Source of the DNA: CAWELS01 sp964468205
GTDB taxonomy: Bacteria; Acidobacteriota; Terriglobia; Bryobacterales; Bryobacteraceae
Assembly: GCA_964468205.1 (NCBI GenBank)
Contig: CAYXVG010000015.1
Coordinates: 56,364-120,363 of the forward strand
Direction: 5' to 3'
Length of the DNA stretch: 64,000 nt
The position numbers and the translations under genes are program-made. Position 1 is the stretch's first letter. The number at the start of each line of letters is the position of its first letter. Below the pieces are notes generated by a model. The model saw only the letters and a list, made by a program, of their open reading frames with translations, searched no databases and was not told where the DNA came from. Shown here piece by piece: positions 8,736 through 17,405 of the stretch.

Positions 8736-9398
8736 CTAGAATCCGAAGCCGAGCGTGATGCCGTAGACGAAGACCTGCCGTCCAGACTGGAAATCGATGG
8801 CGAAGCTCGGAGTGACCGTGAAGCGCTCGTCAAGCGGGAAGTCATAGAGGACCTGAATCCGCCAGAGAAAGTGAAAGTCCTTGTCTCCTCCCCCGGCGTC
8901 CTCACCGTTACCTTCCACTGAGGTCGAAGTGGGAAGCTCGCCGGAGAACTTCTCGAAACCTGGACCGGTCCCGAGCCGCAGACCGGCGCCCGGATGGAAG
9001 AAGAGCGGAAAGGCGGCTACTGTCTCCTTCAGGTCTCCGAAGCCGTGTTCCACCTGTCCCCCCACACCGATGTACTTGGAGAGGCGGTATTCGTAATCGC
9101 CGCCAAGGGTGAATCCGGTTTCGGACTTGATTGAACTTCCTCCCACGAAGAGTCCGGCATGGTGTTTGTGCCAGTGACCGTGCCCGGTCTCATCCGCGGT
9201 TGCGGTCTCGATGCCCTGAGGAGCCGGAATCCGCGGGAGTTCGGCCTGAGTCCCGGGCTCCGTGCCATGACGTTCTTGGGCAGCCAGGGAATACGGCAGC
9301 AAACAGATGGCGATGGTTAGAAGCGCACAAGGCAACCCAACCGCGCGCCGTCGCGAACGGCCGCAGCCGTCCGGCATGAAACCTGAACGATTACGCAT
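8736..9398 (-). CDS. Predicted secreted beta-barrel-like protein with His-rich segment
   Basis: Roughly 220 residues. A basic N-terminus and a signal peptide (ALLTIAICLLPYSLAAQ) are followed by a short histidine cluster (GHGHWHKHHAG) and then alternating strands ending in ITLGFGF, an aromatic C-terminus typical of outer-membrane barrels. The segment GGDYEYRLSKYIGVGGQVEH resembles small OmpA/OmpW-like barrels. The start is uncertain: ATG at 9398, ATG at 9377 and TTG at 9431 are all possible and none has a clear ribosome binding site. I do not recognise a named family. The His cluster could bind metal, but that is only a guess. Confidence 0.6.
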   Translation of the reverse strand: MRNRSGFMPDGCGRSRRRAVGLPCALLTIAICLLPYSLAAQERHGTEPGTQAELPRIPAPQGIETATADETGHGHWHKHHAGLFVGGSSIKSETGFTLGGDYEYRLSKYIGVGGQVEHGFGDLKETVAAFPLFFHPGAGLRLGTGPGFEKFSGELPTSTSVEGNGEDAGGGDKDFHFLWRIQVLYDFPLDERFTVTPSFAIDFQSGRQVFVYGITLGFGF

Positions 9399-9468
9399 AG
9401 TTCTACGGAATAGACTAGCATCCCGGTCCAAGAACCAAGGTTATTGCCGGGAGGGGCCGCCACCGTTC

Positions 9469-10467
9469 CTATCGGAGCCGCGGCCCTGAGCCGGGTGGAT
9501 CGAACTGGAACCAGTGCTCGCGGACCTGGCCGTCCGGCTCGACTATCGCCGTACAGACGAATCGCTCCTCGCCGGGCCAGCCGAAGCGTAGGTCCATCAC
9601 CTGGACTCGCTGCGCATCTGTCGCGGCGCTGGGCGTGACTCGCCACAAAGGATACTTCGAGAACCGGAGAAAGCGCCGGCAGGACTCCGTCTCGCGGGCA
9701 GCCGCAATCGCTGGGTCCGGCTCGGGCTTGTAGAATGTCTCTCCAGCAGCAGGATCGAACCTGGCCGCGCTGAGATTTAGCTCGAAGACTCGAAAGGCAG
9801 ACTCGGTTTCCACCAATCCTGTCCAGTGGAGCGGGCTCGCGAAATGAGGCAGCGCGGCCACCCTCCGCGGTATCTCGCCGTCATAGATACGCGCATCCAA
9901 AATTGCCAGCGCCCGTTCGTGCGCCACGTAGCGGCCACCCTGCCAGAGCAGGAGCAGTAGCAGAGCGGTGATAGCCACGCCCCGGCCGGTAGCGGCGCCC
10001 GCACCGATCTCGGAGATCACCAGCCGGGAGATCATCAGCCAGCCAGCCGCCCCGACGAGAATAACAAGCATCCAGAGATCGACGACGCCGGTGATGTCGA
10101 GGTGGAAATACTCGCGCGAAAAGGGCTCCAGGAGGCGCACGCCGAAGATGTTCGTCCAGTCGATAAGGATATGGCTGAGCACCCCCAACGCCGAAACCGC
10201 ATAGGCTCGCAGCCAGTTCGTGGATTTCCGGGCGAGGAGCGCCAGGGGCGCCAGCGGCAGGATGGCCATGAACGCAAGAAAGAAAAACGCGTGGGTTGGG
10301 CCGCGGTGCCAGTCCAGGACCATCAGATCCCCTCCTAGCAGGCTCGCGAAGTCTATGTCGGGAACATTGGCGGCGAGCAGTAGCACGGGTGTGGCGTGCG
10401 GGCACCAGGCGCGCAGGCCCGCGCGGCTCATCATGTAACCCGTGAGCGTGTGGGTGACCGGTTCCAT
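9469..10467 (-). CDS. YdjM-family membrane-bound metal-dependent hydrolase
   Basis: About 332 residues of the YdjM (LexA-binding, inner membrane-associated hydrolase) family. The family's histidine/aspartate motifs are visible in order: MEPVTHTLTG at the N-terminus, NVPDID, HRGPTHA and LSHILIDWTN. About five membrane segments follow or surround these, and the last 130 residues are soluble. I chose the ATG at 10467, because MEPVTHTLTG is the conserved N-terminus; the open frame extends upstream to 10590 with no family similarity. The upstream gene is divergent, 62 bases away. Substrate is unknown. Confidence 0.8.
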   Translation of the reverse strand: MEPVTHTLTGYMMSRAGLRAWCPHATPVLLLAANVPDIDFASLLGGDLMVLDWHRGPTHAFFFLAFMAILPLAPLALLARKSTNWLRAYAVSALGVLSHILIDWTNIFGVRLLEPFSREYFHLDITGVVDLWMLVILVGAAGWLMISRLVISEIGAGAATGRGVAITALLLLLLWQGGRYVAHERALAILDARIYDGEIPRRVAALPHFASPLHWTGLVETESAFRVFELNLSAARFDPAAGETFYKPEPDPAIAAARETESCRRFLRFSKYPLWRVTPSAATDAQRVQVMDLRFGWPGEERFVCTAIVEPDGQVREHWFQFDPPGSGPRLR

Positions 10468-10517
10468 GTGGCGTAAGCAACCATGGTAGCTGGTAGCCGG
10501 AGCCTTCCGTCCGCCGG

Positions 10518-10523
10518 TAGAAT
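10518..10523 (+). promoter_or_regulatory. -10-like TAGAAT next to the DUF418 start
   Basis: TAGAAT ends six bases before the ATG at 10530, there is no Shine-Dalgarno sequence, and no -35 match is obvious 16-18 bases upstream. If used as a -10 element, transcription would begin at or beside the ATG, giving a leaderless mRNA. The same arrangement recurs elsewhere in the window. Confidence 0.45.
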
Positions 10524-10529
10524 CTCCCC

Positions 10530-11747
10530 ATGCAGCCAGTCGCTCCAAAGGAACGAATCGCCGTAATTGATGCACTGCGCGGAGTGGCACTCCTCGGCAT
10601 CATTGTGGCTAACATGCGCGGCTTCAATTCGCCGGTAGAAGCCTACATGAAGCCGGACATCATGTGGAACTCCACGGCAGACCTGTGGACCCAGGCGTTG
10701 ATCGACTGTTTTGTCACCGGCAAGTTCATAACGATCTTTGCGATTCTCTTCGGATTGGGATTCGCCGTCCAACTTACGCGCGCCGCAGACCGCGGCGAGG
10801 AGTTCGCGGTGATATTCGCCCGCCGGCTGGGCGTGCTGTTGCTACTCGGGGTCCTCCACGTGGCCCTTTTCTGGTGGGGCGACATCCTGTTTCTGTACGC
10901 GGCCACTGGTTTTCTGTTATTGCTCTTTTATCGCCGCGACCAGGAAACGGTGATGCTTTGGTCGCAGATCCTCTATTGGTTGCCGATGGCGTTCTTCCTG
11001 GGATTCGCCGTATTGGCCGTGCTGGGGAACGCCGAAATGCCGGAAATCCTGGAAGGCAGCCCGGAATCGGTCGCGAACGCCGTGCGCGTCTACAAGCAAG
11101 GATCATTCGGTGAGATGATGGCGCAACGCTTCGAGGACTGGCGGGAGTTCAACTCCTCCACCCCCTTCTTCGCGCCGCGTCTGCTCGGCTACTTCCTGTT
11201 TGGACTCTGGCTGTGGCGGAAGGGCGTATTTCAAGCGCCGGAACGCTTTGCCCCCATTGTTCGCCGCCTAATCGGCTGGTTTCTATTGGTCGGCCTGGCG
11301 GGGAATATTGTCTTCACGTCGATCCAACACCTTTGGTCCGCCAATCCGACGGAACCGACGATCGCCAACCTGCTCATGTGGACCGCCAACAGCGTTGGCG
11401 TACCGGCGCTGAGTCTCTTCTACGGCTCGCTGGTGGTCCTGCTGTTCCTCAGGCCGGGTGGACGCCGCTGGCTGGCGCCGTTCACCTATGTGGGCCGGAT
11501 GGCGCTGACGAACTACATTCTGCAGTCGGCGGTCTGCACCTGGATTTTCTATAGCTACGGTCTCGCGTTGTTCGGCGAGGTTGCTCCGCTGCCCGGCCTG
11601 GCGCTGTCGGTTGCAATCTATGCGCTTCAGGTGGTGCTCAGCGCGCTCTGGCTGCGACGCTTCCGATTCGGGCCACTTGAATGGCTGTGGCGTTCGCTGA
11701 CTTATCTGAGGCCGCAGCCGGTCAGAGCTAGCGCAGGTGTTCGTTGA
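10530..11747 (+). CDS. DUF418 (YeiB-type) membrane protein
   Basis: A 405-residue polytopic membrane protein of the DUF418/YeiB family. The N-terminal RIAVIDALRGVALLGIIVANM is the family hallmark. The C-terminal part has the motif GRMALTNYILQS and a run of hydrophobic segments; I count eight to ten likely spans. These proteins are related to heparan-acetyltransferase and acyltransferase-3-like membrane proteins, but their substrate is unknown. The last 20 bases overlap the 3' end of the convergent dienelactone hydrolase gene. Confidence 0.88.
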   Translation: MQPVAPKERIAVIDALRGVALLGIIVANMRGFNSPVEAYMKPDIMWNSTADLWTQALIDCFVTGKFITIFAILFGLGFAVQLTRAADRGEEFAVIFARRLGVLLLLGVLHVALFWWGDILFLYAATGFLLLLFYRRDQETVMLWSQILYWLPMAFFLGFAVLAVLGNAEMPEILEGSPESVANAVRVYKQGSFGEMMAQRFEDWREFNSSTPFFAPRLLGYFLFGLWLWRKGVFQAPERFAPIVRRLIGWFLLVGLAGNIVFTSIQHLWSANPTEPTIANLLMWTANSVGVPALSLFYGSLVVLLFLRPGGRRWLAPFTYVGRMALTNYILQSAVCTWIFYSYGLALFGEVAPLPGLALSVAIYALQVVLSALWLRRFRFGPLEWLWRSLTYLRPQPVRASAGVR

Positions 11748-12615
11748 AGAATTCGATCGTCCGCTGCCAAGCGAGTTTGGCGGCCTCTTCGTCGTACCGG
11801 GGAGTCGTGTCGTTATGGAAGCCGTGGTTCGTACCCGGATAGAAGTGCGCCGTGTACTGCTTCCCGTGCTGCTTGAGGGCGGCCTCGTAGGGTGGCCAGG
11901 TCGCGTTCACACGCTCGTCGTTCTCGGCGAACTGCAGCAGCAGCGGCGCCTGAATCTTCGGGACGTCCGCGGGGGCTGCTCCGCTACCATAGAACGGAAC
12001 AGCCGCAGCCAAGTCGGGTATTTGCGTGGCAAGGTAGTTCGAGACTCCACCACCGAAGCAGAAGCCGACGCAGCCGACCTTTCCGGTACAGTCTGGGTGG
12101 GACTGCAGGAACTCCGCGGCGGCCACGAAATCTTCCATGAGCTTTCCGCGATCGAGTTTCGCCTGCAGCTTCCGCCCGTCGTCGTCATTGCCCGGATAGC
12201 CACCGAGTGGGCTCAGGCCGTCGGGGGCCAGCGCGAGGAACCCCGCCGCTCCGAGCCGCCGCGCGACGTCCTCAATGTAAGGGTTCAGCCCGCGATTTTC
12301 GTGAATCACCACAACGCCGGGCAGTTTTCCGCTGGCGCCGGATGGGCGGACCAGATAAGCCTGTATGGCGCCGTGGCCTTGCGGCGATTGATACTCGATC
12401 CGGCTCGTCTGGATCCGGCCGTCGTCCTCCGGCACCTGCTGCGCCAAGGCGTAGTCAGGAGTCAGGCTGGCCAGGATGGCCGCCGCTGTGGTCCCGCCGG
12501 CGGCGAATGGCGCAGCGCGGTCGAGAAACTGCCGGCGGTTGATCCCTCCGTGAACATACTTGTCAAACAGGTCGAGCACGGCGGGATCAAAATCGGTCGC
12601 TTTTTTTCGTGGCAT
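11728..12615 (-). CDS. Exported dienelactone hydrolase family protein
   Basis: About 295 residues, an alpha/beta hydrolase of the dienelactone hydrolase family. The nucleophile is the cysteine of GFCFGGG, and the later ENDERV and GTNHGFHN supply the probable acid and histidine. A twin-arginine-like leader precedes it (NRRQFLDRAAPFAAGGTTAAA, ending in AQQ), so the protein is probably exported by Tat. The start is the ATG at 12615, backed by GGAGGG 7-8 bases upstream; the open frame reaches 12714 but that extension has no family match. Such proteins often hydrolyse dienelactones or other esters; the actual substrate cannot be told. Confidence 0.88.
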   Translation of the reverse strand: MPRKKATDFDPAVLDLFDKYVHGGINRRQFLDRAAPFAAGGTTAAAILASLTPDYALAQQVPEDDGRIQTSRIEYQSPQGHGAIQAYLVRPSGASGKLPGVVVIHENRGLNPYIEDVARRLGAAGFLALAPDGLSPLGGYPGNDDDGRKLQAKLDRGKLMEDFVAAAEFLQSHPDCTGKVGCVGFCFGGGVSNYLATQIPDLAAAVPFYGSGAAPADVPKIQAPLLLQFAENDERVNATWPPYEAALKQHGKQYTAHFYPGTNHGFHNDTTPRYDEEAAKLAWQRTIEFFNEHLR

Positions 12616-12734
12616 GAAAAACCCTCCAAACCCTCCGTCTTTTGTGCGGTCTTCTGGTTCCCAGACACGAGACGAGAGTAACTCCAGTGTACCGGGAAGT
12701 TTCGCCGCTGGCACCTCCGTCTTCGAATCCGCAG

Positions 12735-12740
12735 TAGAAT
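12735..12740 (+). promoter_or_regulatory. -10-like TAGAAT next to the serine hydrolase start
   Basis: TAGAAT lies eight bases before the ATG at 12749 and there is no ribosome binding site in the gap (GACGCCGT). It fits a leaderless promoter. No clear -35 is visible. Confidence 0.45.
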
Positions 12741-12748
12741 GACGCCGT

Positions 12749-13759
12749 ATGCGCCTAATCTCGCAGGCGGCCGCCGGGGTACTGTTTCTTTTCCTTCCGA
12801 CGGTCGCGCAAAGTTCGTCACCGGACGCTCGTCTTCTCGAGTCCGCGGCCGCAAAAGCAGCGGCGCTTCCGCGGCTGCGCAGCCTTGTCGTGAGCAGGGA
12901 CGGCGAGGTGCTTCTGGAGCGCTACTTCAACGGCGCCGGGGCCCTGAGGGCCGCGAATATCAAGTCGGTATCGAAAAGCGTGCTCTCCGCCCTTGTCGGC
13001 ATTGCAATTGGCCAGGGTCTGATTGACGGCGTCAACACACCGATTGCGCCATTCTTCCCCGAGTACCTTGGCGCGAACGCCGAGCCGGAGAAACAAGCGA
13101 TTACCATCGAAGACCTGTTGACCATGCGCTCGGGCCTGCGTTCCACCAGCGGGCGGGGCTATGGCGCCTGGGTCCAGAGCGCCAACTGGGTGCGCTACGT
13201 CTTGAATCAGCCGCTGGTGAGTCCACCCGGTGCGCGCATGGACTACAGCACGGGGAATACGCACCTGCTCTCGGCCATTCTGACTAAGGCGAGCGGCCGG
13301 AGCACCTGGAAATTCGCCAATGACGAACTCGGCAAACCGCTTGGCATCCACTTTCCCCGTTGGGAGACCGACCCGCAAGGGAACTACCTCGGCGGGAACA
13401 ACATGGCAATGACACCCCGGCAGATGCTCTCCTTCGGAGAGCTCTACCTGCGCCGCGGCCGAGCGAACGGTCGCCAGGTTGTGCCGGAGGAATGGGTGCG
13501 TACCTCGTTCGTGCCCCGGGGACGCTCCCATTGGAGCGACGAGTTGCATGGCTATGGCTGGTGGATCGGCGAACTTGCCGGACATCGCACCTACTATGCG
13601 TGGGGGTATGGTGGTCAGTTGATTTTCGTTGTTCCGGACCTCGAGTTGGTGGCGGTTGCGACATCCTCCGAGGTCCCCGGCAGCACCCGCCGTAGCCATC
13701 GCCGCGACTTATTTGCCCTGATCGAGGATTTTGTCGTCCGGCCTCTGGACCGGGAGTAA
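12749..13759 (+). CDS. Secreted serine hydrolase (class C beta-lactamase fold)
   Basis: A 336-residue exported serine hydrolase of the beta-lactamase/transpeptidase-like family (AmpC, 6-aminohexanoate-dimer hydrolase group). A signal peptide ends near residue 21. The SxxK motif is S73-V-S-K76, the second motif is Y166-S-T in DYSTGN, and a GHRTYYAWGYGG segment near the C-terminus corresponds to the third motif region. Length and layout fit hydrolases that act on esters, amides or peptides rather than dedicated beta-lactamases. It stands alone, convergent with the lipid kinase gene downstream. Confidence 0.88.
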   Translation: MRLISQAAAGVLFLFLPTVAQSSSPDARLLESAAAKAAALPRLRSLVVSRDGEVLLERYFNGAGALRAANIKSVSKSVLSALVGIAIGQGLIDGVNTPIAPFFPEYLGANAEPEKQAITIEDLLTMRSGLRSTSGRGYGAWVQSANWVRYVLNQPLVSPPGARMDYSTGNTHLLSAILTKASGRSTWKFANDELGKPLGIHFPRWETDPQGNYLGGNNMAMTPRQMLSFGELYLRRGRANGRQVVPEEWVRTSFVPRGRSHWSDELHGYGWWIGELAGHRTYYAWGYGGQLIFVVPDLELVAVATSSEVPGSTRRSHRRDLFALIEDFVVRPLDRE

Positions 13760-13780
13760 CGGTGCTCCACCGCCGGCCAC

Positions 13781-14749
13781 CTACCTGGCGCCTGGCCGCG
13801 CGCCATCGCCATTTTCCGGATAGTACGCGAACTTCTTGCGGAAGGCGGCGGGCATGAGGAGGGTCATGGCGTTCGGAACGATCTCGATGGTCGCCGGCAA
13901 CTGACCGATTAGCTCGCCGTCCACCTGAATGTGGACGTCGCCGCCACGGGGATTGGCCAGTTCGATCTCTTTCGCCTTGCGGATTGTCACGCCCTCCATC
14001 TTGTCGAGCAGATTGGCGAGGACGCCGGTGAGATACTTCAGGTACTCGAAGGAGTCTTCGCCCTCGAAGGCGACCACCTCGAAGTAGTCGTTTAGCAAGC
14101 AGGCCGACCGGGCGATTTCAAGGTCGCCGCCATAGTTGCGAACCCGGGCCGCCAGAGTGAAGCTGCTTTCCACCTTCTCGCCGCCCATGATCACGTCGAA
14201 GGCCGGAAGCTTCTTGCCGAGCTTGCCCAATCCGCCGATCCAGTAGGCGAGTTTCCCCAGGTGCTTCTTCAGTTCCAGGTCGATCTCGACAACGATACCC
14301 GCATCGAGGCCAACGCCGGCCATCATGAGGAAGTAGCGGGAATTATCCTCGGCCGTGTGCAGAAAGCCCACCGCGATTCTCTCCTGCACCAGGTCGCCGA
14401 TCTGCGCCGCCACCTTTTCCGGTGTGCGCTCAATGCCTAATTCGGTAGCAAGCACATTGGCCGTTCCCAACGGCAGAACGGCCATTGGGATGCCAGTGTG
14501 GACAACGCCGTTCAAGACCTCGTTTATGGTTCCGTCGCCGCCAGCGGCCAGGACCAGATCCGCGCCTTTATCGGCGGCGTGGCGGGCAAGTTCGCCCGCG
14601 CTGCGAGGTCCAGTAGTGGGAGCCAGGATTACGCCATGGCCATGTTCCTCGAGCGCCCTGCTCGCACTCAGCACAGGATCGTCGCCCGTGCGCTGCAGTC
14701 TTCCCGCGGCCGGATTGTAGATCAGATGGATGTTACGATAGATATTCAA
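13781..14749 (-). CDS. Diacylglycerol/sphingosine kinase-like lipid kinase (YegS/DgkB family)
   Basis: About 322 residues of the DAGK catalytic family. The nucleotide-binding motif GGDGTINEVLNG follows HLIYNPAAGR at the N-terminus, then LPLGTANVLATELG and GVGLDAGIV, all typical of YegS/DgkB/LCB5-like kinases that phosphorylate lipids with ATP. I favour the TTG at 14749: AGAAAGG lies just upstream and a TATACT -10-like hexamer precedes it. An ATG at 14785 is also in frame but would overlap the start of the divergent ligA gene. Cytoplasmic or membrane-peripheral; the lipid substrate cannot be read from sequence. Confidence 0.85.
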   Translation of the reverse strand: MNIYRNIHLIYNPAAGRLQRTGDDPVLSASRALEEHGHGVILAPTTGPRSAGELARHAADKGADLVLAAGGDGTINEVLNGVVHTGIPMAVLPLGTANVLATELGIERTPEKVAAQIGDLVQERIAVGFLHTAEDNSRYFLMMAGVGLDAGIVVEIDLELKKHLGKLAYWIGGLGKLGKKLPAFDVIMGGEKVESSFTLAARVRNYGGDLEIARSACLLNDYFEVVAFEGEDSFEYLKYLTGVLANLLDKMEGVTIRKAKEIELANPRGGDVHIQVDGELIGQLPATIEIVPNAMTLLMPAAFRKKFAYYPENGDGARPGAR

Positions 14750-14770
14750 CAAACCTTTCTCTTCCAATAG

Positions 14771-14776
14771 TATAGG
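14771..14776 (+). promoter_or_regulatory. -10-like TATAGG next to the ligA start, overlapping a divergent TATACT
   Basis: TATAGG ends seven bases before the ATG at 14784. The overlapping bases on the minus strand read TATACT, suitably placed for the lipid kinase gene. The two divergent promoters would therefore share the same few base pairs. No -35 is obvious for either. Confidence 0.35.
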
Positions 14777-14783
14777 CGTGAAC

Positions 14784-16781
14784 ATGGCATCCGGTGTCTC
14801 CGATGAGATTCAAGCGCTCCGCGAAGAACTGCGGCGGCACGAACACCTCTACTACGTGCTCGACCGTCCGGAGATCTCCGACGCGGAGTACGACCGGCTG
14901 ATGCGCCGGTTGCAGGAATTGGAGGAGACGCATCCCGAGCTGGCGACTCCGGATTCGCCCACACAGCGGGTTGGCGGCGCACCCCGCGAAGGTTTCGTCA
15001 AGGTGCGGCACTCCTCGCCGATGCTCAGCCTGGACAACGGTTTCAGCGAGGGCGAACTGCGTGACTTCGACCGTCGGGTGAGAGACTTGCTGGGCGGTGT
15101 TCCCTACCGTTACGTGGCCGAGTTGAAGCTCGATGGCCTCTCGATGGCGGCGCTCTATGAAGGCGGAAGTTTCGTGCGGGCGGTGACGCGCGGCGACGGC
15201 ACTATCGGCGAAGATGTAACCGAGAATGCCCGTACCATACGCTCGCTTCCCCTGCGGCTCCAGGCCGGCCCGGATAATGCCGAAGTGCGCGGTGAAGTTA
15301 TCATGACGCACCAGGCGTTCCGCCGCCTGAACGAAGAGCGGGAAAAGGAAGGGCTGCCGCGCTACGTCAACCCCCGAAATTCCGCGGCTGGGTCGCTTCG
15401 CGTGCTCGATCCGAAGATCACTGCCGCCCGGCAGCTCGATTTTTTTGCGTACTTTCTGCTGGCCGGAGGCTCTCCCGCGCTTGGGAGCCATTGGCAGTCG
15501 CTCGACCGGCTGGTCGAGATGGGCTTCAAGGTAAATCCATATCGCCGCCTGTGTGCCGGCTTGGAACAGGTGCTCGGTTTCATCCGCGAGTGGGAGGAGA
15601 AGCGCGATAGCCTACCGTACGAGATCGACGGCGCCGTCGTGAAACTGGACTCGGTGGCGCAGTGGGATCAACTCGGAGCCAGGGCGAAGGCGCCCCGCTG
15701 GGCGATCGCCTACAAGTATGCCGCCCGGTCCGCCGAAACCGTCGTCAACAAGATCGGTGTCCAGGTTGGGAGAACCGGCGCCCTAACTCCGGTCGCGCAC
15801 CTTGAGCCGGTGTTCGTCGGCGGGGTTACGGTCTCCCGCGCAACGCTGCACAACGAGGACGAGGTGGAACGCCTCGGGGTGGCCGCTGGAGACAAAGTAG
15901 AGATCTTCCGCTCGGGCGATGTCATCCCCAAGGTGGTTCGGGTAGTGGAGCGCGGGAAGCATCGCCAGCCATTTCAGATGCCCAAGCAGTGTCCCATATG
16001 TGGTGGAGACGTGGTGCGGGAAGCCGGGGAGGTTGCCAGCCGCTGCATCAACACGAACTGCCCGGCGCGTCTTAAGGAGTCGGTCCGGCACTTCGCTTCT
16101 CGCGGCGTGATGGATATCGACGGGATGGGAGACGTGCTGGTGGAACAGCTTGTCGACAAAGGTCTCGTCACGAGTGTCGCTGATCTCTACCAGCTTAAGA
16201 CGGAGCAACTTGTCGCACTGGAGCGCATGGCTGACAAATCCGCCCGGCGAATCCTCGACGGTATCGAAGCCTCGCGCGGCCGGCCTCTACCCCGGGTGCT
16301 CAACGGGCTGGGGATTCCATTCGTCGGCGAGCGCACCGCGGCAATCCTGGCGGCAACCTTCGGCAGCATGGAGGAGATCATGGCGGCCGATCAGGAAACC
16401 CTCGAGTCGGCCGAGGAGGTCGGCCCAAAGGTGGCCCACTCGATCTGCACGTTCTTTCGCGAGCCCCGGAACCGGGAACTCGTGGAGCGTCTTCGGAAAG
16501 AGGGGCTCGTCTTCACGCATGAGAAAGCCGTCAGGGAGGGCGGGCCACTCGAAGGGAAGACGTTCGTTCTCACAGGAACTCTGCCGACGCTCAAGCGGAG
16601 CGAAGCGAAAGCGTTGATCGAACGGTCGGGTGGCAAAATATCGGGTTCGGTCAGCAAAAAGACGGACTATGTGGTCGCCGGGGCGGAAGCGGGATCGAAG
16701 CTCGACAAGGCGGAATCCCTCGGCCTCGAGATTATCGATGAAGAGAAGCTAAAGGAGCTGGCCGGTGCAGAAACTGTTTGA
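14784..16781 (+). CDS. ligA: NAD-dependent DNA ligase LigA
   Basis: About 665 residues, full length for bacterial LigA, which seals DNA nicks in replication and repair using NAD. In order: the N-terminal NMN-binding Ia domain (HLYYVLDRPEISDAEYD), the adenylation motif KLDG (lysine at about residue 115), the OB fold, a four-cysteine zinc finger (CPICGG then CINTNCP), helix-hairpin-helix repeats and a C-terminal BRCT domain (GKTFVLTGTLPTLKR to the end). ATG at 14784 and GTG at 14778 are both possible starts; the ATG fits the -10-like hexamer. The 3' end overlaps the DedA gene by 17 bases. This is an essential housekeeping gene with no sign of damage. Confidence 0.97.
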   Translation: MASGVSDEIQALREELRRHEHLYYVLDRPEISDAEYDRLMRRLQELEETHPELATPDSPTQRVGGAPREGFVKVRHSSPMLSLDNGFSEGELRDFDRRVRDLLGGVPYRYVAELKLDGLSMAALYEGGSFVRAVTRGDGTIGEDVTENARTIRSLPLRLQAGPDNAEVRGEVIMTHQAFRRLNEEREKEGLPRYVNPRNSAAGSLRVLDPKITAARQLDFFAYFLLAGGSPALGSHWQSLDRLVEMGFKVNPYRRLCAGLEQVLGFIREWEEKRDSLPYEIDGAVVKLDSVAQWDQLGARAKAPRWAIAYKYAARSAETVVNKIGVQVGRTGALTPVAHLEPVFVGGVTVSRATLHNEDEVERLGVAAGDKVEIFRSGDVIPKVVRVVERGKHRQPFQMPKQCPICGGDVVREAGEVASRCINTNCPARLKESVRHFASRGVMDIDGMGDVLVEQLVDKGLVTSVADLYQLKTEQLVALERMADKSARRILDGIEASRGRPLPRVLNGLGIPFVGERTAAILAATFGSMEEIMAADQETLESAEEVGPKVAHSICTFFREPRNRELVERLRKEGLVFTHEKAVREGGPLEGKTFVLTGTLPTLKRSEAKALIERSGGKISGSVSKKTDYVVAGAEAGSKLDKAESLGLEIIDEEKLKELAGAETV

Positions 16782-17364
16782 GCTGCTCGTGGCGGCGGGG
16801 CCCTTAGGGGTGTTCGCCATCGCGACGCTCGATTCGGCCGGCGTGCCACTGCCCATGGGAGTGGATGCTCTCCTCATAACCGTCGCCGCCATCAGCCCGC
16901 CGAAAGCCTACTTTGCCGCCGTCCTCGCCACTGCCGGTTCGCTGGGCGGCAACTGGTTTCTGTATACGCTGGCGCGGAAGGGCGGTGAGGCTTATCTCGA
17001 CAAGCACATCAGGTCCGGGGGCGCGAGACGATTCCGCCAGTGGTTCCGGCACTACGGCCTGATTACGGTGTTCATTCCCACCGTCGTCCCCATCGTTCCC
17101 TTGCCGCTAAAGATATTCGTTTTGTCAGCCGGGGCGCTCGGTGTTAGCCTCCGGGCGTTTCTGCTGACGATTCTGGTTGGCCGGATCCCGCGTTTCCTGG
17201 GCATGGCGTACCTCGGATCGCAACTCGGCGAGCATTCCATGCGGTGGCTCATCGACCACAAGCTGGAACTGGGCCTGGTGGCCACCGGCCTGTTCGTCTT
17301 CTGCTTCGGTCTCGTGAAGTTTGCCGACTGGCGGAGGAGCAAGCGGGCGGAGGCCGCAGCCTGA
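16765..17364 (+). CDS. DedA family (VTT domain) membrane protein
   Basis: A 199-residue integral membrane protein of the DedA/VTT family. Typical features are the N-terminal GVFAIATLDSAGVPLPMG, a glycine-rich GSLGGNWFLYTLARKGG segment, and FIPTVVPIVPLPLKIFVLSAGALGVS, which corresponds to the conserved re-entrant region. DedA proteins scramble or flip lipids such as undecaprenyl phosphate. The GTG start at 16765 has AGGAG about eight bases upstream and lies inside the end of ligA, so the two genes are probably co-transcribed. Confidence 0.88.
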   Translation: MQKLFELLVAAGPLGVFAIATLDSAGVPLPMGVDALLITVAAISPPKAYFAAVLATAGSLGGNWFLYTLARKGGEAYLDKHIRSGGARRFRQWFRHYGLITVFIPTVVPIVPLPLKIFVLSAGALGVSLRAFLLTILVGRIPRFLGMAYLGSQLGEHSMRWLIDHKLELGLVATGLFVFCFGLVKFADWRRSKRAEAAA

Positions 17365-17392
17365 AAAAACCCGCTTCCGCACCTAAGCGATA

Positions 17393-17398
17393 TAAAAT
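17393..17398 (+). promoter_or_regulatory. -10-like TAAAAT next to the enolase-superfamily gene start
   Basis: TAAAAT ends seven bases before the GTG at 17406 and follows the DedA stop by 28 bases. With no strong ribosome binding site it fits a leaderless start. Confidence 0.4.
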
Positions 17399-17405
17399 AG
17401 GCGGC

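Noticed and set aside
11728..11747. 20-base overlap of convergent 3' ends of the DUF418 and dienelactone hydrolase genes as a sign of a frameshift.
   Set aside because: Both C-termini look natural in length, so this is a normal compact convergent pair.
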